Part shown: positions 11,088 to 21,970 of the stretch, one piece after another | Layout: every line of letters begins with the position of its first letter | How positions within the stretch are numbered: the first letter of the stretch is position 1 | Assembly (NCBI GenBank): GCA_018136815.1 | Contig: CM030945.1 | Span: forward strand, 284,605 to 348,604 | Length of the DNA stretch: 64,000 bases | Direction: 5' to 3' | DNA from: Isochrysis galbana | Taxonomy: Eukaryota > Haptophyta > Isochrysidales > Isochrysidaceae | The notes under the pieces: model-generated | The model's input: the letters and a program-made list of their open reading frames with translations, nothing else | Databases searched by the model: none | What the model was told of the DNA's origin: nothing | Translations under genes and position numbers: made by a program

Positions 11088-11557
11088 TGTTGTACGAGTA
11101 TAACCTTAGTAACTTAGTATTGTCGTCCGTAGCCTTCATGCCTTCATCGGCAGCGGAGCCCCTACCCCGCTATAGGGGTGTGCGCGGTTGGTGCATGGCA
11201 CGTCCGGTGTAAAGGTGGCTGGGGGCTCGGCGCACGCGGGGGCTGGGCGCACGCCCAGGGCACAGCGGCTGTTGTGGGCCTTCCTTGCATCCTATCTGGG
11301 CAGCAAAGGCCATGCACACATGCACATACCCAGCATGCTCGCCCGCACCCGCACGGCGCTGGTCACGGCGCTTCCCGCCACAATTCTGGATCGCGCGGAC
11401 CCTGCACGATGCACGCTATCGCGTCACGAGCAGGAGGTTCGGGCCAAGCTGCATCCCTCGAGTCAAGCACCAACCGCACACATCCCCATCGCGGGGTAGG
11501 TAGGGGCTCCGTTGCCGATGAAGGATACGGACCACAGCACTAAGGTTATACTCATCT
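11088..11557. mobile_element. MITE-like element with long terminal inverted repeats
   Basis: The left end (GAGTATAACCTTAGT, then CGGAGCCCCTACCCC, GGGGTGTGCGCGGTTGGTGC) is repeated inverted at the right end (GCACCAACCGCACACATCCCC, GTAGGGGCTCCGTTGCCG, CTAAGGTTATACTC). Each arm is about 100-120 bp; the whole is about 470 bp and encodes no protein. Single ends or a larger relative occur at about 1755, 27055-27170 and 39370-41815. Confidence 0.75.
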
Positions 11558-11559
11558 CT

Positions 11560-12169
11560 AACGGCGGCGGAGGTGAGACGCTGTGCTGCTGCGCGTGGCG
11601 TTTCGGTGTTTCGGTGTTTCCCTCGTCTTCGCGCAGCCTCGAAACGTCGCTCGATCAGACAAGTATGGTACGCATCGAGGAAACAGGAGACAAACCTTCA
11701 GAGAGAGACCCGTTTCGACCTCCGAGACTTTGGAGCTCGCGCCGAGCCGTTCCCCTGTGCTCTGCTGCCTTCCCTCCCTCCGCAGACGAGCTCTCGTTCG
11801 TGGAGAGGAAGCTCCCGATGGGAGGATCTTCCCCCCCCTCCCCCCCTCCCGTCTTCGACAGGCGAGGACGACGCAGCCCGTCCTTCTTCTGCACGGGGAG
11901 GGGAGGGGAGGGGGGGGGGGGGGCGGGGGGGGGGGGAGTTCTTGTGAGGCGAGACGAAGTGGAAGAGGGCCGCTGAGAGCAGAGGGAGAGAAGAAAGAGG
12001 AAAGAGGAAGAGGGGGAGAGAAAGAAAAGGAGAGTCTCTATGGAGGGAGGGGAGAGAGAGGCCCATCGAAGGGGAGAGGAGACGGAGCGGGGGGGAGAGA
12101 GCGGGGAGGGAGGGAGAGGGAGGGGAGGGGAGAGAACGCGAGGCCTTTGCTGCTCGTCGCAGGCAGGCG
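11560..12169. promoter_or_regulatory. 5' region of the receptor gene, purine-rich
   Basis: No separate gene is supported. Positions 11895-12145 are strongly purine-rich on the plus strand and end about 25 bases before the receptor start. The same placement of polypurine or polypyrimidine tracts recurs before most genes in the window, so it may belong to the promoter or 5' leader. No TATA-like box is evident. Confidence 0.35.
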
Positions 12170-15100
12170 ATGGGCGGCCTCCTGATGGTGCTCAGCTGCG
12201 CAGCGGCGCCGCACATCACCGGCGCGGGCGCCTCCTTCCCCGCCGCGCTCTACAAGGAGGCTAGCTTCGCCTACAGCCACTACTCTTCGGTGGAGGTCTC
12301 GTATACTCTCCTCGGCTCAGGGAGAGGCAAGTGCCGAATCAAGGGGTGGGAGGCGCACTGCTCGGACGACGAGCAGCCACATCTCATTGACTTCGCCGCC
12401 TCGGACTCCGTCCTCTCCGACGACGAGTACGAGGCCTTTCCCGACTTGCAGATGTACCCCACTGTCGCCTCGGCCGTCGTGCCCGTCTACCACCTGCCCA
12501 ACGTGAGCGCAGCGGAGCCGGCGCTCGTGCTCACGAAACAGGTGCTTGGCGATATCTTCCGGGGGAACATCACCATGTGGGACGACCCTCGCATCGGCGG
12601 GCTCAACCCGAGCCTCACCGCATCTGGCAAACTGCCTTCGTCGCTGATCCGAGTCGTCGTGAGATCAGACAGCTCAGGGACAACTGAACTCTTCAAGAAG
12701 GCTCTAGCACGGTCTGACCCTGAAGGCTTTGGAGCACAGATAGGTACGTCATCATCATCGACGTGGAATGGGGCCACCGTGCATCGGTGTGCCAGCGCAT
12801 CGCTCGGCACTGCCCCATGCTTGTTGGCTACTCCGTTCAGCATCGGGTACACCAATCTTGCCGAGGTGCTCGACGTGTCGCTGCAGGCCGCCTCCATCTT
12901 GCAGTCGGAGAGCGCGGAGCCCGTGGTCGCGTCCGCGGACAGTGTCTTCGCCGGTCTCGCGCAGACGGCGTCCAACTTCGTCCGCAACGATGACGGCTCC
13001 AGCCGGCTCGTTATTGACACGGATAGCGTGTTGAGCCTGGCAGCATGGCCAATCGTAGGAGTCACATACCTAGTCATGCGTAAGGATACGTCTCTCTTCA
13101 CCGACGAGGATCGGTGCGAGCGGCGGCGGCACACGCTCCACTTCTGGCGTTGGTTTTACATGTCGCCCCAAGTGCGAAAGATGGCAACACGCCTGGGATT
13201 CAGTATGCTGCCGGACTCCAAGACTTCTCACATCATCAGCCGGCTCGAAACGGACATCCGGTGCGATGGAAAGCCTGTGTACGTCGCTGTGGGCCCCTCG
13301 ATCGTGATCCGGGGCGGCGGATCGCACTGGCATACCCCAGACTTTAATTGGCAGACTGTCCTCTACAAGGACGCCCAGCTCGCCTACGAGGAGCTGCAGG
13401 ATGACGAGGCCATCCGCAGCCTAGCCGCAGGCGAGCTTGACTTGGCGGCGGTACACTACGACCGGTGGGCCTCCTCGCAGAACTTCGTGAATGGTTCAAT
13501 GGTGGCTGTGCCATACGCAGGCTTCGCAGTGGGTGTGGCCTACTCATTCTGCGGTCTCGAGAATGCGACCAACGCTTGCCTCTTCCATGGGAGAAATCTG
13601 ACTCTCGACATAGATGTCATCTCTCAAATCCTCTCCGGCAACCTGTCGCTGTGGCTCGACCCGAGGCTCGTGGCTCTTAACACATGGATGGGCGAGGAAC
13701 CGTACGCTTCGGCAATTGGCCTTGCACAGCCGATTGTCTTGATAGGCGAGCCTCCTGGCTCAGCCTCGCAGGTCGCGGTCGCACGTTGGCTACAGCGCCA
13801 CAACCATTCTCAGACAATGGAGGTGCTAGAGCATGGAGACCGAACAGTACATGCGTCGGCCCACGAGCACGCTCTAGCTCTGCTCGCTGCTACCTCGTTT
13901 TCGATGGGTCTTGTGGCGCTTTCCGGCGGTGAAGATTTTGAGCTCACGTTTGCCTCCATCATCGCCCCGCGCGGATCGGGCGATGGCGTGAGGCCGAGTG
14001 TTGAAAGCCTTGCCGCATGCCTCCCCACGTCGGTGAGGAGCGAGGATGATGCCTTCCGGCTGGAAGAAAGCACCGCCAAAGGTTGCTATCCGCTATCGGT
14101 GACGACGGTGATGCTGCTGCGGCAATCCCTTGAGGGAGACGATTGCACGCTTGGCGGCGCCACTGTAGACTTTGTGAAGTGGTTGTCGGAAGAGGAGAGG
14201 GATCGTCCCGAATCGATTCGCTCTGTGTTGCCTCTTTCCGTGCTCGTTCGGAGGCTCACGAACACCCGCCTATACTCGGTGATGTGCGACGGGACGAGCT
14301 GGCTCGAATCACATGTTGACCAAGGCCACCTGCCAGTCGTCCTCGTCGCGATTGCGTGGTGCTGCGGGTTGACCATGGCAGGCGTCCTCCTTGTGTGGAT
14401 AGTTTGGGCATACCGCCATTGGCACGGTTATTTGAAGGCGTCGCAACCTTGGTTTCTAGTGCTCATCATTGTCGGCATAGGCTTCTCCACCTCTGGCGGC
14501 ATCCTAGCAACGAGGGACCACGCCAGCTATGTTGCCGACGATTCAGTCGACATCGGGGCGCGAGGTCGCTACCGCGACTTGGACACCTCGTGCGCAATGC
14601 AGCTCTGGTACTTCTTCATAGGCAACTCCCTGATTTTTGGCTCCCTCGTCGCCAAATTGTGGCGCGTGACCGTGCTGCTTGTCAACCCGGCGATGCGCGA
14701 CGTCAAGGTGCCGATCCTCCACTACCTCCGCTACGTCGGCGTGTTTGTCTTGCTCAATGCTGCGATACTCGTGGGTTGGACCCTGGGTGCGCCTCCGTAC
14801 TACCGTCTTGAAATTTACCAGGCTGTCGGCATCGAAGGGAAGGAGCGATGGCACGGCGCCTGCGAAATGCTGCCCGACGGCGCTTTGCCGTATGCCTTGA
14901 CGCTGCTGACATTGCACCTCCTCTTGATCTACTTCGGCATCTACCTGTGCAATCGTGCGCGCAAGGTTCAGACTAAGTATTCAGACGGCAAGTCTATCGC
15001 GTTCATTCTATGGCAATACACGCAGATGACGCTCCTCGGAATTCTGGTCGGCGCACTTGTCTATCCGTTCTCCACCTCAGGGTCACCCACGGCCTACTTT

Positions 15101-15664
15101 CTCGTCAGGTGGCTCGAGCCGCTGATTGTGAACGCGACTATCGTCGCGCTCCTCTTTGTGGGCCGTATGATTGATTGGTGGCGGGACGGCCGTCACCAAA
15201 GGCCGGCCCCTATCCGTCAGTCAGGGGAGAGGCCCCCGTCAACGACGAAGTCGTCACATCGCTCGTTCAGGGTCCTTCCGTGGGCGGCGTCTGCAGCTGA
15301 GGACCATAGATCGACCACCAGCTCCCGGGTGCAGTGTGGCTCGACCACCGCTTCAGTGCGGCAAAGTTCGCGGCCAGATTCCAATTGCTCCAACGGAGGC
15401 AGGCGCGGTCCATCAGGGGCAAGGAGTTCTCCAGAAGACCTGCTCTACCAACTTGATGCACTCCGGCAAGCCTATACACACGTTTGCGACGAGCTCGAGG
15501 ACGCTCGGACCGATCTGACCGACCTCCGAGAGCGAAACTACATATTGCAGCAGACATTTGCGCGCCGCAACAGAGATATGGGGAGCGAGCGAGCGAGCGA
15601 GCCCCGGCCTATACAGGCAGAGGCTGAGGAAGACAATGGCCCAGACGGCGTACGTGAGTTGTAA
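12170..15664 (+). CDS. Tandem PstS-like phosphate-binding / class C GPCR receptor
   Basis: A single uninterrupted exon of 1164 codons with a short signal-like start (GLLMVLSCAAA). Residues about 16-350 match the PstS phosphate-binding fold: ITGAGASFPAALYKEA, LGSG, ASDSVLSD, LGDIFRGNITMWDDPRI, VRSDSSGTTELF. They end with a PstS-like FWRWFYMSPQ...LGFSMLP. The phosphate ligands of bacterial PstS (Ser/Phe near the N-terminus, Asp in ASD, Arg and Ser-Gly-Thr in RxDxSGT) are kept. Residues about 368-700 are a second, diverged module with GEPPGSASQ where RxDxSGT is expected. Seven hydrophobic helices follow (about 715-1005) with the class C hallmark QLWYFFIGNSLIFGSLVAKLWRV after a Cys in helix 3. 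The tail has a coiled coil (about 1088-1130). This suggests a plasma-membrane receptor for phosphate or a similar anion. The ligand is inferred. Confidence 0.88.
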   Translation: MGGLLMVLSCAAAPHITGAGASFPAALYKEASFAYSHYSSVEVSYTLLGSGRGKCRIKGWEAHCSDDEQPHLIDFAASDSVLSDDEYEAFPDLQMYPTVASAVVPVYHLPNVSAAEPALVLTKQVLGDIFRGNITMWDDPRIGGLNPSLTASGKLPSSLIRVVVRSDSSGTTELFKKALARSDPEGFGAQIGTSSSSTWNGATVHRCASASLGTAPCLLATPFSIGYTNLAEVLDVSLQAASILQSESAEPVVASADSVFAGLAQTASNFVRNDDGSSRLVIDTDSVLSLAAWPIVGVTYLVMRKDTSLFTDEDRCERRRHTLHFWRWFYMSPQVRKMATRLGFSMLPDSKTSHIISRLETDIRCDGKPVYVAVGPSIVIRGGGSHWHTPDFNWQTVLYKDAQLAYEELQDDEAIRSLAAGELDLAAVHYDRWASSQNFVNGSMVAVPYAGFAVGVAYSFCGLENATNACLFHGRNLTLDIDVISQILSGNLSLWLDPRLVALNTWMGEEPYASAIGLAQPIVLIGEPPGSASQVAVARWLQRHNHSQTMEVLEHGDRTVHASAHEHALALLAATSFSMGLVALSGGEDFELTFASIIAPRGSGDGVRPSVESLAACLPTSVRSEDDAFRLEESTAKGCYPLSVTTVMLLRQSLEGDDCTLGGATVDFVKWLSEEERDRPESIRSVLPLSVLVRRLTNTRLYSVMCDGTSWLESHVDQGHLPVVLVAIAWCCGLTMAGVLLVWIVWAYRHWHGYLKASQPWFLVLIIVGIGFSTSGGILATRDHASYVADDSVDIGARGRYRDLDTSCAMQLWYFFIGNSLIFGSLVAKLWRVTVLLVNPAMRDVKVPILHYLRYVGVFVLLNAAILVGWTLGAPPYYRLEIYQAVGIEGKERWHGACEMLPDGALPYALTLLTLHLLLIYFGIYLCNRARKVQTKYSDGKSIAFILWQYTQMTLLGILVGALVYPFSTSGSPTAYFLVRWLEPLIVNATIVALLFVGRMIDWWRDGRHQRPAPIRQSGERPPSTTKSSHRSFRVLPWAASAAEDHRSTTSSRVQCGSTTASVRQSSRPDSNCSNGGRRGPSGARSSPEDLLYQLDALRQAYTHVCDELEDARTDLTDLRERNYILQQTFARRNRDMGSERASEPRPIQAEAEEDNGPDGVREL

Positions 15665-15802
15665 ATCGCGCCCTCTAATCCCTGGGCGTCTAGCCACTAG
15701 CCACATCTTATTCCTTGCCCACCCAGTTTGGATGAGGCCCCATCTCGCCCGGGTTGGTAATAACACGCAGGAATGACCACGACCACGACCGGAATGATTA
15801 CT

Positions 15803-15905
15803 TTGTAAAAAAAATCTTAAGCTATTCTCGGCCCACGCGCGCGGCCTTGCATGTCTATCTTGCAGCCACGTCCGCTCCCCTTATCACTCCTTCCACCTGC
15901 CTTGC
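15803..15905 (+). repeat. Repeat family B fragment
   Basis: A short fragment beginning AAAAAAAATCTTAAG, then CTCGGCCCACGCGCGCGGCC and CCACCTGCCTTGCG, related to the longer copies at 47.3 and 61.1 kb. The rest of 15665-16080 shows nothing coding. Confidence 0.45.
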
Positions 15906-16081
15906 GACAAAGGAACGAAAGGGGAATGGGAACGATGGGGAAAAGGAGGGGAAGTGAAGGGCGATGTGAGTAGGACGGTAGTAGATACTGTGCCGAGAAT
16001 AGGTGTTAGCCCAGAATCTTCAGATTTTTTTTTGACTTCTTGACTAGCTACGGTTCTACTACCACAACAAGAAAACTCATA

Positions 16082-16222
16082 CGGGGAGGAGAGAAGAGAG
16101 AAGAGGAGGGGAAGGAGACCGAGAGAGAGAGAGCGAGGGGAAGGGAGAGGGGAGAGAGATAGAGGGTGTGGAAGGAGATTACTGTAGTTTGGGGAGGGGG
16201 GAGAGGGAGCGAGAGAGGGAGA
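16082..16222 (+). repeat. Polypurine tract upstream of the esterase-like gene
   Basis: GA/GGGA-rich sequence ending four bases before the start codon at 16226, the same arrangement seen at other gene starts here. Confidence 0.6.
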
Positions 16223-16225
16223 GCG

Positions 16226-19200
16226 ATGTCGCCTGAGCGCTCCTCCTCCGCCCTCTCCGTCAATGGGAGCCTCTGGGACGATGGAGGTCCTAGCGACACG
16301 ACGATCGAGAGCGAGGTGAGCCTGGCTGGTCTTCGTGGTCACGAGGCGAGCCTTCTCAGCGCGATGCAACGCCATGAGCACGCGTTACGCAGGCTGCGCT
16401 CTCGCTACTCGAGAGTGAGGCAGAGGTTGTACGACCACTTCAAGCCAGAACAGATTCAGCACGACAACGCAGAGCTCGGGCGGTTCCAGGCGGGGTGCCC
16501 GAAGCTAACGGGTAGACCGACCAAGCAGCAGATCGCTGAGCAGGCCCTCTGCCTCCAGGACGAGGCCAAGACGGTGGATGACTCGGCGCTTGGGCTGTTG
16601 ATGCAGCACCACCTGTTCACGCAACCCGTCGCGCCTGCCAAGTGCGCGCCGTTCAGACAGCTCGACCTCTCGCAGCTGACCCCCGCCGAACGCGCCTGCA
16701 TGGCGGTGGTCGGCGATGCCACATGGGGAGGCGCCGAGGGGCTCGAGGACTCGCACGCGGCCAAGTTGAGCGTGGCAGGCGCGCGCAGCGGCGCGGGCTC
16801 GCTGTCGCGCTGTGGGCGACGCTGGGCCGGGGCTGGCGAGGCGCGCTGCCTGCTGCGCAACAAGGACGTCCTCTTCATGGGCAACTCTGTCACACGCCGC
16901 CAAATGTACACAGTTCTCGACCTGCTCGCTGGCCCTCGTGCGCATCGCCAACTCAACAACTTCACTGATGTATGGATTCCCGAGTACCGCGGAGACCCGC
17001 TGCCACTGCGCAAGTCGTGGATCTGGGACAACAATAATCACACGATGGGGTGCGCGAGTCTCCGCCGCGATGCTTGCCATCGCTTCTCCTTGCCGTGTTG
17101 CCATAGCACGGAGCACGCGTCCCTCGCCTCGCACATTGGCACCTCACATTTGCCGTCGTCTTTTAGCCCTCATCTGGTTGCATGCCCCGTTGCGCTCCGC
17201 CCGAACCCATCCCGCACGGTGATCTCTCCGCCCGAAGGTATCACGCCGCGCAACTCATCACCGTCGATCTGGAGACCGGAGACCATCGTTTGACGCTCCC
17301 TCACGAGCAGTGCGGTGTGACCGAGTCTTATTCCATCTTCAACCCTGGGCGCAATGGCCAATGGCGCTTCCCCGGGTTAGGCGGCGGCTCTGAGGAGCTG
17401 CATCACGGGTGGGAGAGCACGAAGTGGGCAACGCGAGAGTGGCGGCCGCTCATTTCAATGGCCGTCGACTTAGACGTGGATCCCGCAGACGTGACGGATG
17501 CCTGTGCTGCAAGGTGAGCCATGTGCTCGTTGCCTACATTTGGCCGGCTAGTGCTCCACGGTCGGCACACAGTCTTCACCTCCTCTTGGGCCCCTTGGGT
17601 ACAGGCAATTTTCGTGGGCGGGTGCCTACCCGGGCGCTATATCAAGCACGCCGGCAATACCCTCAGGTGCTGCCCAGGGAGGCCGCAGAAGACGCGCGTC
17701 GTCAACGCTCACCGTCGCCTCGCGCATTCGGGCGCGCGTGTTGCGGGAAGTGGAATTGTTCTTCGCATCCAAGGCACCCGGAGGTGATGCAGTTGAAAGG
17801 ACGCGAGGTCTTGAGGATGTGCGAGAATGGCTATCAAATGTGTCTGTGCACATCGAATCTCCCCTACCTGGGAGGTCTTCCGCCGCCGCTGCATTTGGAG
17901 CGGGAGGCGCTCTTGCTAGCGCGTTGAGCCGTCGGAAGCGTTTCACTGGAAGCTCTAGCACGCCAAACGTGTGGATCTACTTTCCGACGTACAACGGGGA
18001 GCGCGAGTCTTTCAACGGCTTTTGTGAAGACAAGAGTTGTGAATGCACCGACGAGCTCGCACCTTGTCATCGACATCCGGAGTGCAAAGGGAAACACATG
18101 TGTAAGCCTTGGCCGTCGGGTCGATCAAAAGTGCGCACCGCATCCCTCAGCTAAGGTTGAGCCACCGCCGTAAGGGGAGGGTGGGGATGGAATTGCGGAG
18201 TGTTGCGTGCAGCGCACACATCACGCTGCTCTTGGATTTGCTCGGCGGTCCAGTCTCCCTCGCCAAATCCGTGATGAATACCATCCCGTGTGTGAAGCGC
18301 AGGTTCACGTCGATAGGGCAATCGCTTTTGCCAATGCGCTGCGCGCGCATGGCTACATCCAGCTAGGAAAGCGCTCCGCCAGTACTGGCGCTTCCTCACT
18401 GGCTCCCTTCGCCCCTCGCAACGGACCGAAGCTTCGCGTAAGCGCTGTGCGCGTCACGCCGTTCTATGATGACGTTTGGCCCGAGCGCGGACGCTGTCAA
18501 GGGATGCGGCCGTGCAAAGAGCCAGTCGACCAAGCATACATACATCGTGCCACAGCGATGATGTGTCCTGCATACGCGGCTACGGGCGGCTGGCAGGCTA
18601 GATTGCGGGAAGCTAAATCTTGGATCCCGGAAGGCCACCCATCCGCCTCACTCTTGTACTTGTACGATGGCCAGACTACGGATCTTCTTAGAGAGACCTT
18701 TGAAACGTATGCTCTCTCTTGCAAGGCACATCGGCCGCTCACTATGGGCTTACGGTCGCAACAATCACCACTTGCCCCATGGTCGACACGGCCACATCTT
18801 GGCCTATCCCACCGGCATGGCGGCATACTGGTCCTCTTTCGGTGATGTCACAATGGGGTTCCTTGCCATGATATCGTCTCCTCGTGCTTGCAGGTGGAAT
18901 CCTCTTACAGTTGGCTACGGGTCACACGCTTTTATTTTCGGCCCTCAGTTTGGCATGTTCCATGGGGCAAGTGAGTGGCGTGAGACGTTCAGCCGTCTAC
19001 GCGCCTCGATCTCGCGCTCGGATGCCTGTCTTGGGCGAACCACAGCTCTCCTTTTTCGCTCACCTGCCTTTAACTTCGACCCAGTGAACTCGCAAGAGCA
19101 GCAGGCGCAATTCGGCTCGCTCATGCGTCCCCTTGTGGAAGAGGCGGTGAAGACCCCGCCCTCAGTCGCAGACAGCCTTGTGCACAAGCGCAGATTGCAA

Positions 19201-19605
19201 GTGCTCTACGGCCCCGTCAGCAAGTTGTACGTCTTACTCACTCTGCTGCCCTCTCGCCTCCGCCAGGGTATTATATACCTCGACCACTACATTGCAACTC
19301 ACGAGGCCGTGTTCCGCAGCGGTCCTACCGCTATAAAGTTTGCCAAGAACTCGGCCTTCCACTACTTGAATGCCGGCAGGTTAGGACGCTGCACTTAACC
19401 CCATTTGTCGTACTCGGGTTCCGGCGAATTGAGAGGGTGATGATCAAGGAGGCGGATTCTTCACAGCTTCAGGATGTGCTTCTGACTATGCAATCTCCTT
19501 GATTCCCCACCTCACTTTCGATGTAGGTACCTCATGGCGCAGATTCTTCTCCACGCATTGCGTATCCTTGCGCCTCCGGCCGGTGTCGACATGCTCGCTT
19601 CGTAG
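16226..19605 (+). CDS. SGNH / PC-esterase-like protein
   Basis: A multi-exon gene. Exon 1 is 16226-17049 (start MSPERSSSALS; an in-frame ATG also lies at 16166). Exon 2 is 17238-17513. Further coding blocks lie at about 17670-17880, 17930-18110, 18260-18700 and 18890-19379; the last exon is 19527-19605, ending ILLHALRILAPPAGVDMLAS. Splice sites from 17513 to 19200 were not all resolved. LLRNKDVLFMGNSVTRRQ (residues about 212-229) matches the block I region (GDS) of plant PMR5/TBL and Cas1-type SGNH esterases, with Asn for Asp. The end, NSAFHYLNAGRYLMAQILL, matches the family's DxxH end, with His kept and Asp not obvious. Such enzymes modify or remove O-acetyl groups on glycans; activity here is uncertain. 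Confidence 0.62.
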
Positions 19606-20356
19606 TAGATTGTCGAATGCAGTCGCCGTGGTGTTGCCAATAGTGGGCGCGAGATAGTTGCCGCGTATTCGCGCGCGAGCCCTTGCACATCACCGTCGAA
19701 AGTCTTTCTCCCGGTCTAAAGTTGACAGGAGCACGCACCTTTGCGTGCTCGTCGTCCATGATCTACGCGAGCCCCACTTTGATGACCTTCAAGTGGAGAT
19801 TTTTCTCACACGGGATTCCTCGTCTTCTTTACGGCGCCCAACTCCAGAATTCTTCGTCTTCTTTATCAGCACCCAACTCCATCCCCACGCATTTATTTCA
19901 GTTCCTTGTGCGAGCACCCTCAACCTCCAACCAGGCCACCCGCCCGATCCTGAAACTCAAAATATTGTCAACGAAAGCGTTAGCGCCTATCTAGCTCTAC
20001 CCTTCTCAGCTCTCCTTAAACACACACCAAAATCGCAAGATTCTTGGCTTACAGCTGCTACGACGGGCACGGTATACGGTATCTATACCTAATCAAATCG
20101 CCCTTCATTCATACTCCTTTCGCTCTTCCAGGTCGCGTTCCGGCGAATTTGGGACTGAATTCAAGTTGTGCCATCAAATGTCCATAGCCATAGTCCGTTT
20201 ACAAGATTATACTCGAATACGTGTAAAATAAAAAGCAATTAATGTTATATCCTAGCCAACCCCACTAGCTAATCGGACACAACGTTTCAGTCCCGGAACC
20301 CCGCCATGCCTGATGAGCCAGGTGTCCGAGTGATACAGGGGGGAGGGGTCACTGCC
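19606..20356. other. No gene seen; repeat near 20225-20340
   Basis: Nothing coding is supported. Positions 20228-20340 (AATTAATGTTATATCC, CCAACCCCACTAGCTAAT, GGACACAAC, CCCGCCATGCCTGA) recur at 60350-60450 with about 90% identity by eye, just before another family A fragment. The repeat may therefore be part of, or a preferred neighbour of, family A. Confidence 0.45.
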
Positions 20357-20840
20357 GGCCTCAGTCCCGACTTTTCCTGCAAACAGGCGCGGGACTTACC
20401 TCTTTTTCGGTGAGCGGAGCTCTCCCTCACGCCCACCGCCCCTTCTTAGCGCGCTCTCTCCCCTCTCCTGCGGCACGCGCGATGGCGATGGCGCGCCTGC
20501 GGCAGGCCTGCAGCTGCCCTCTTGCGACCCTTGGAGGCTCTTGGAGCTTGGAGGCCAGCTCAGGGGGCAGAGGAGGCGGGGGCTGGGCCCTAGCCTCCCC
20601 TGCCTCTCCCTCGCTGGCGCTCCTGAGCCTCAGGGTCCCCCACGCTGCACCTGTCTGCCTGTCGAACAGGAGACGGGGGGAGGAGGGGTTGGAGCAATGG
20701 GTTGGGCCCCTTGTGGGCCTGGGAGTGAGAAACAGGCAAGCCTGTGGGGAGGGGAATGGGTCAAGAGGGCAGTCTCCTCCTGGCATGCCACAAGGCATGC
20801 CAAGAGGATCGGTGGTTCCTTTCCCACGGCGAGGCGAGAA
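20357..20840 (+). repeat. Interspersed repeat family A, copy 2
   Basis: Begins near CCCGACTTTTCCTGCAAAC, then GCGGGACTTACC, and runs through GCGGCACGCGCGATGGCG and CTGCGGCAGGCCTGCAGCTG to the GGTTCCTTTCCCAC region. It is homologous in the same orientation to 28455-28975. The terminal palindrome end is diverged or lost. It is followed by a short direct repeat, GCTCAATCACCATCA-like, at about 20850-20920. Confidence 0.65.
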
Positions 20841-20949
20841 GCGCTCAATCACCATCACCCACAGCATGGAAAAGCGTTCAATCACCATCAGCCTACACGT
20901 GGAACGCGTTCAATCGCCATCCTCAATGTTGTTCATTTGATGTTCTAAC

Positions 20950-21640
20950 CCCTCTTCTGTGGCCGCATTCTTGAGCTGATCGTAATTGACATACCCTGTA
21001 TCGAAACGTCTGAATGATATGTATACCCTTATGAACCTGCCGTATTTGCCATCTTGAAGCTTATTCACGAATTTTTCGTACAGCTCCTTCTCCTTGTTGC
21101 GATGAAGAGCTCGCCGATCAATTTCGTCCCGCCACGCCCTATTGTCGGATTTCGTGCTATTAAGGAGATTCTTGATATGTTCCGGATGCAGTATTGTTTA
21201 TTGTGTTTGGTCATTTATGTCAAAGTTGCTAGTGTTGGACATGTTTGTTAGTATCGTGCACATATATTTTGTTCACGCACCATTCGAGCGGGATAAGAGA
21301 CATGCAGCATACCCTCTTGCCAAACGAGTGGGTTGGATAGCTACCCTCATGATCCCCACGATCTCACCCTGACATTGAGCGAGGCGCGCTTGTAGATAGA
21401 TCCCCTTATTGGAAGTATAGACCCACCACCACCACAACCCGCCACAACTCATTGGTTTTCGTACGTAACGACACGAGCGAGACATGTGGATCGTGATTTC
21501 AGCGAGATATCGACCCTGCCCAAATCGAGTGAATGGAGTAAGACCACGTGTGTGTCTCAACATGTGAAGTGTCAAGTTGACTCAAGAGAAACCTCCAGGT
21601 GACAACGAAAGGTGCTAGCAGGGATGGCGGATAATTGAAC
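20950..21640. other. No gene seen
   Basis: Lower-GC sequence without a recognisable coding frame or splice pattern. Short frames on both strands lack domains. Confidence 0.35.
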
Positions 21641-21880
21641 GCTTTTGGTCTCGGGGGAGGAGAGGAGAGAGAGGGCGGGGGGCTCGTGCCCCCCCATGGT
21701 TGAACCAAGTATTAACTTAGTTGATGTTTTCAGAATAGACACACGAGTTCTATGTAACGTTCGATTAAATTAATTTAAATATAATACTACTAACGGGTTT
21801 CCATCTATCAAGTTAAAATATATTATGAACGTTTGATGGCTCATACCGAGCCCGTCCCATATTCGACGGAACGTGACCTC
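21640..21880. repeat. Family A end fragment and adjacent AT-rich repeat G
   Basis: Positions 21655-21725 hold the GGGGCTCGTGCCCCCCCATG plus ACCAAGTATTAACTTAGTTG end of family A. Positions 21820-21880 (GAACGTTTGATGGCTC, GTCCCATATTCGACGGAACG) recur at about 47775-47825 and 63800-63850, defining another small repeat family. Confidence 0.5.
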
Positions 21881-21970
21881 CTCAAACGTAGGCTTCTTAC
21901 ACTCCTCTTCCATTTCGTCATCGCCCGCCTCTGCCTCCGCTCTACGCCGCCCCCATAGTCATACTCGTTG

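Noticed and set aside
11583-12185. A 200-codon Gly/Arg/Glu-rich plus frame overlapping the receptor start
   Set aside because: Low-complexity composition and a different frame from the receptor; most likely 5' leader or promoter DNA.
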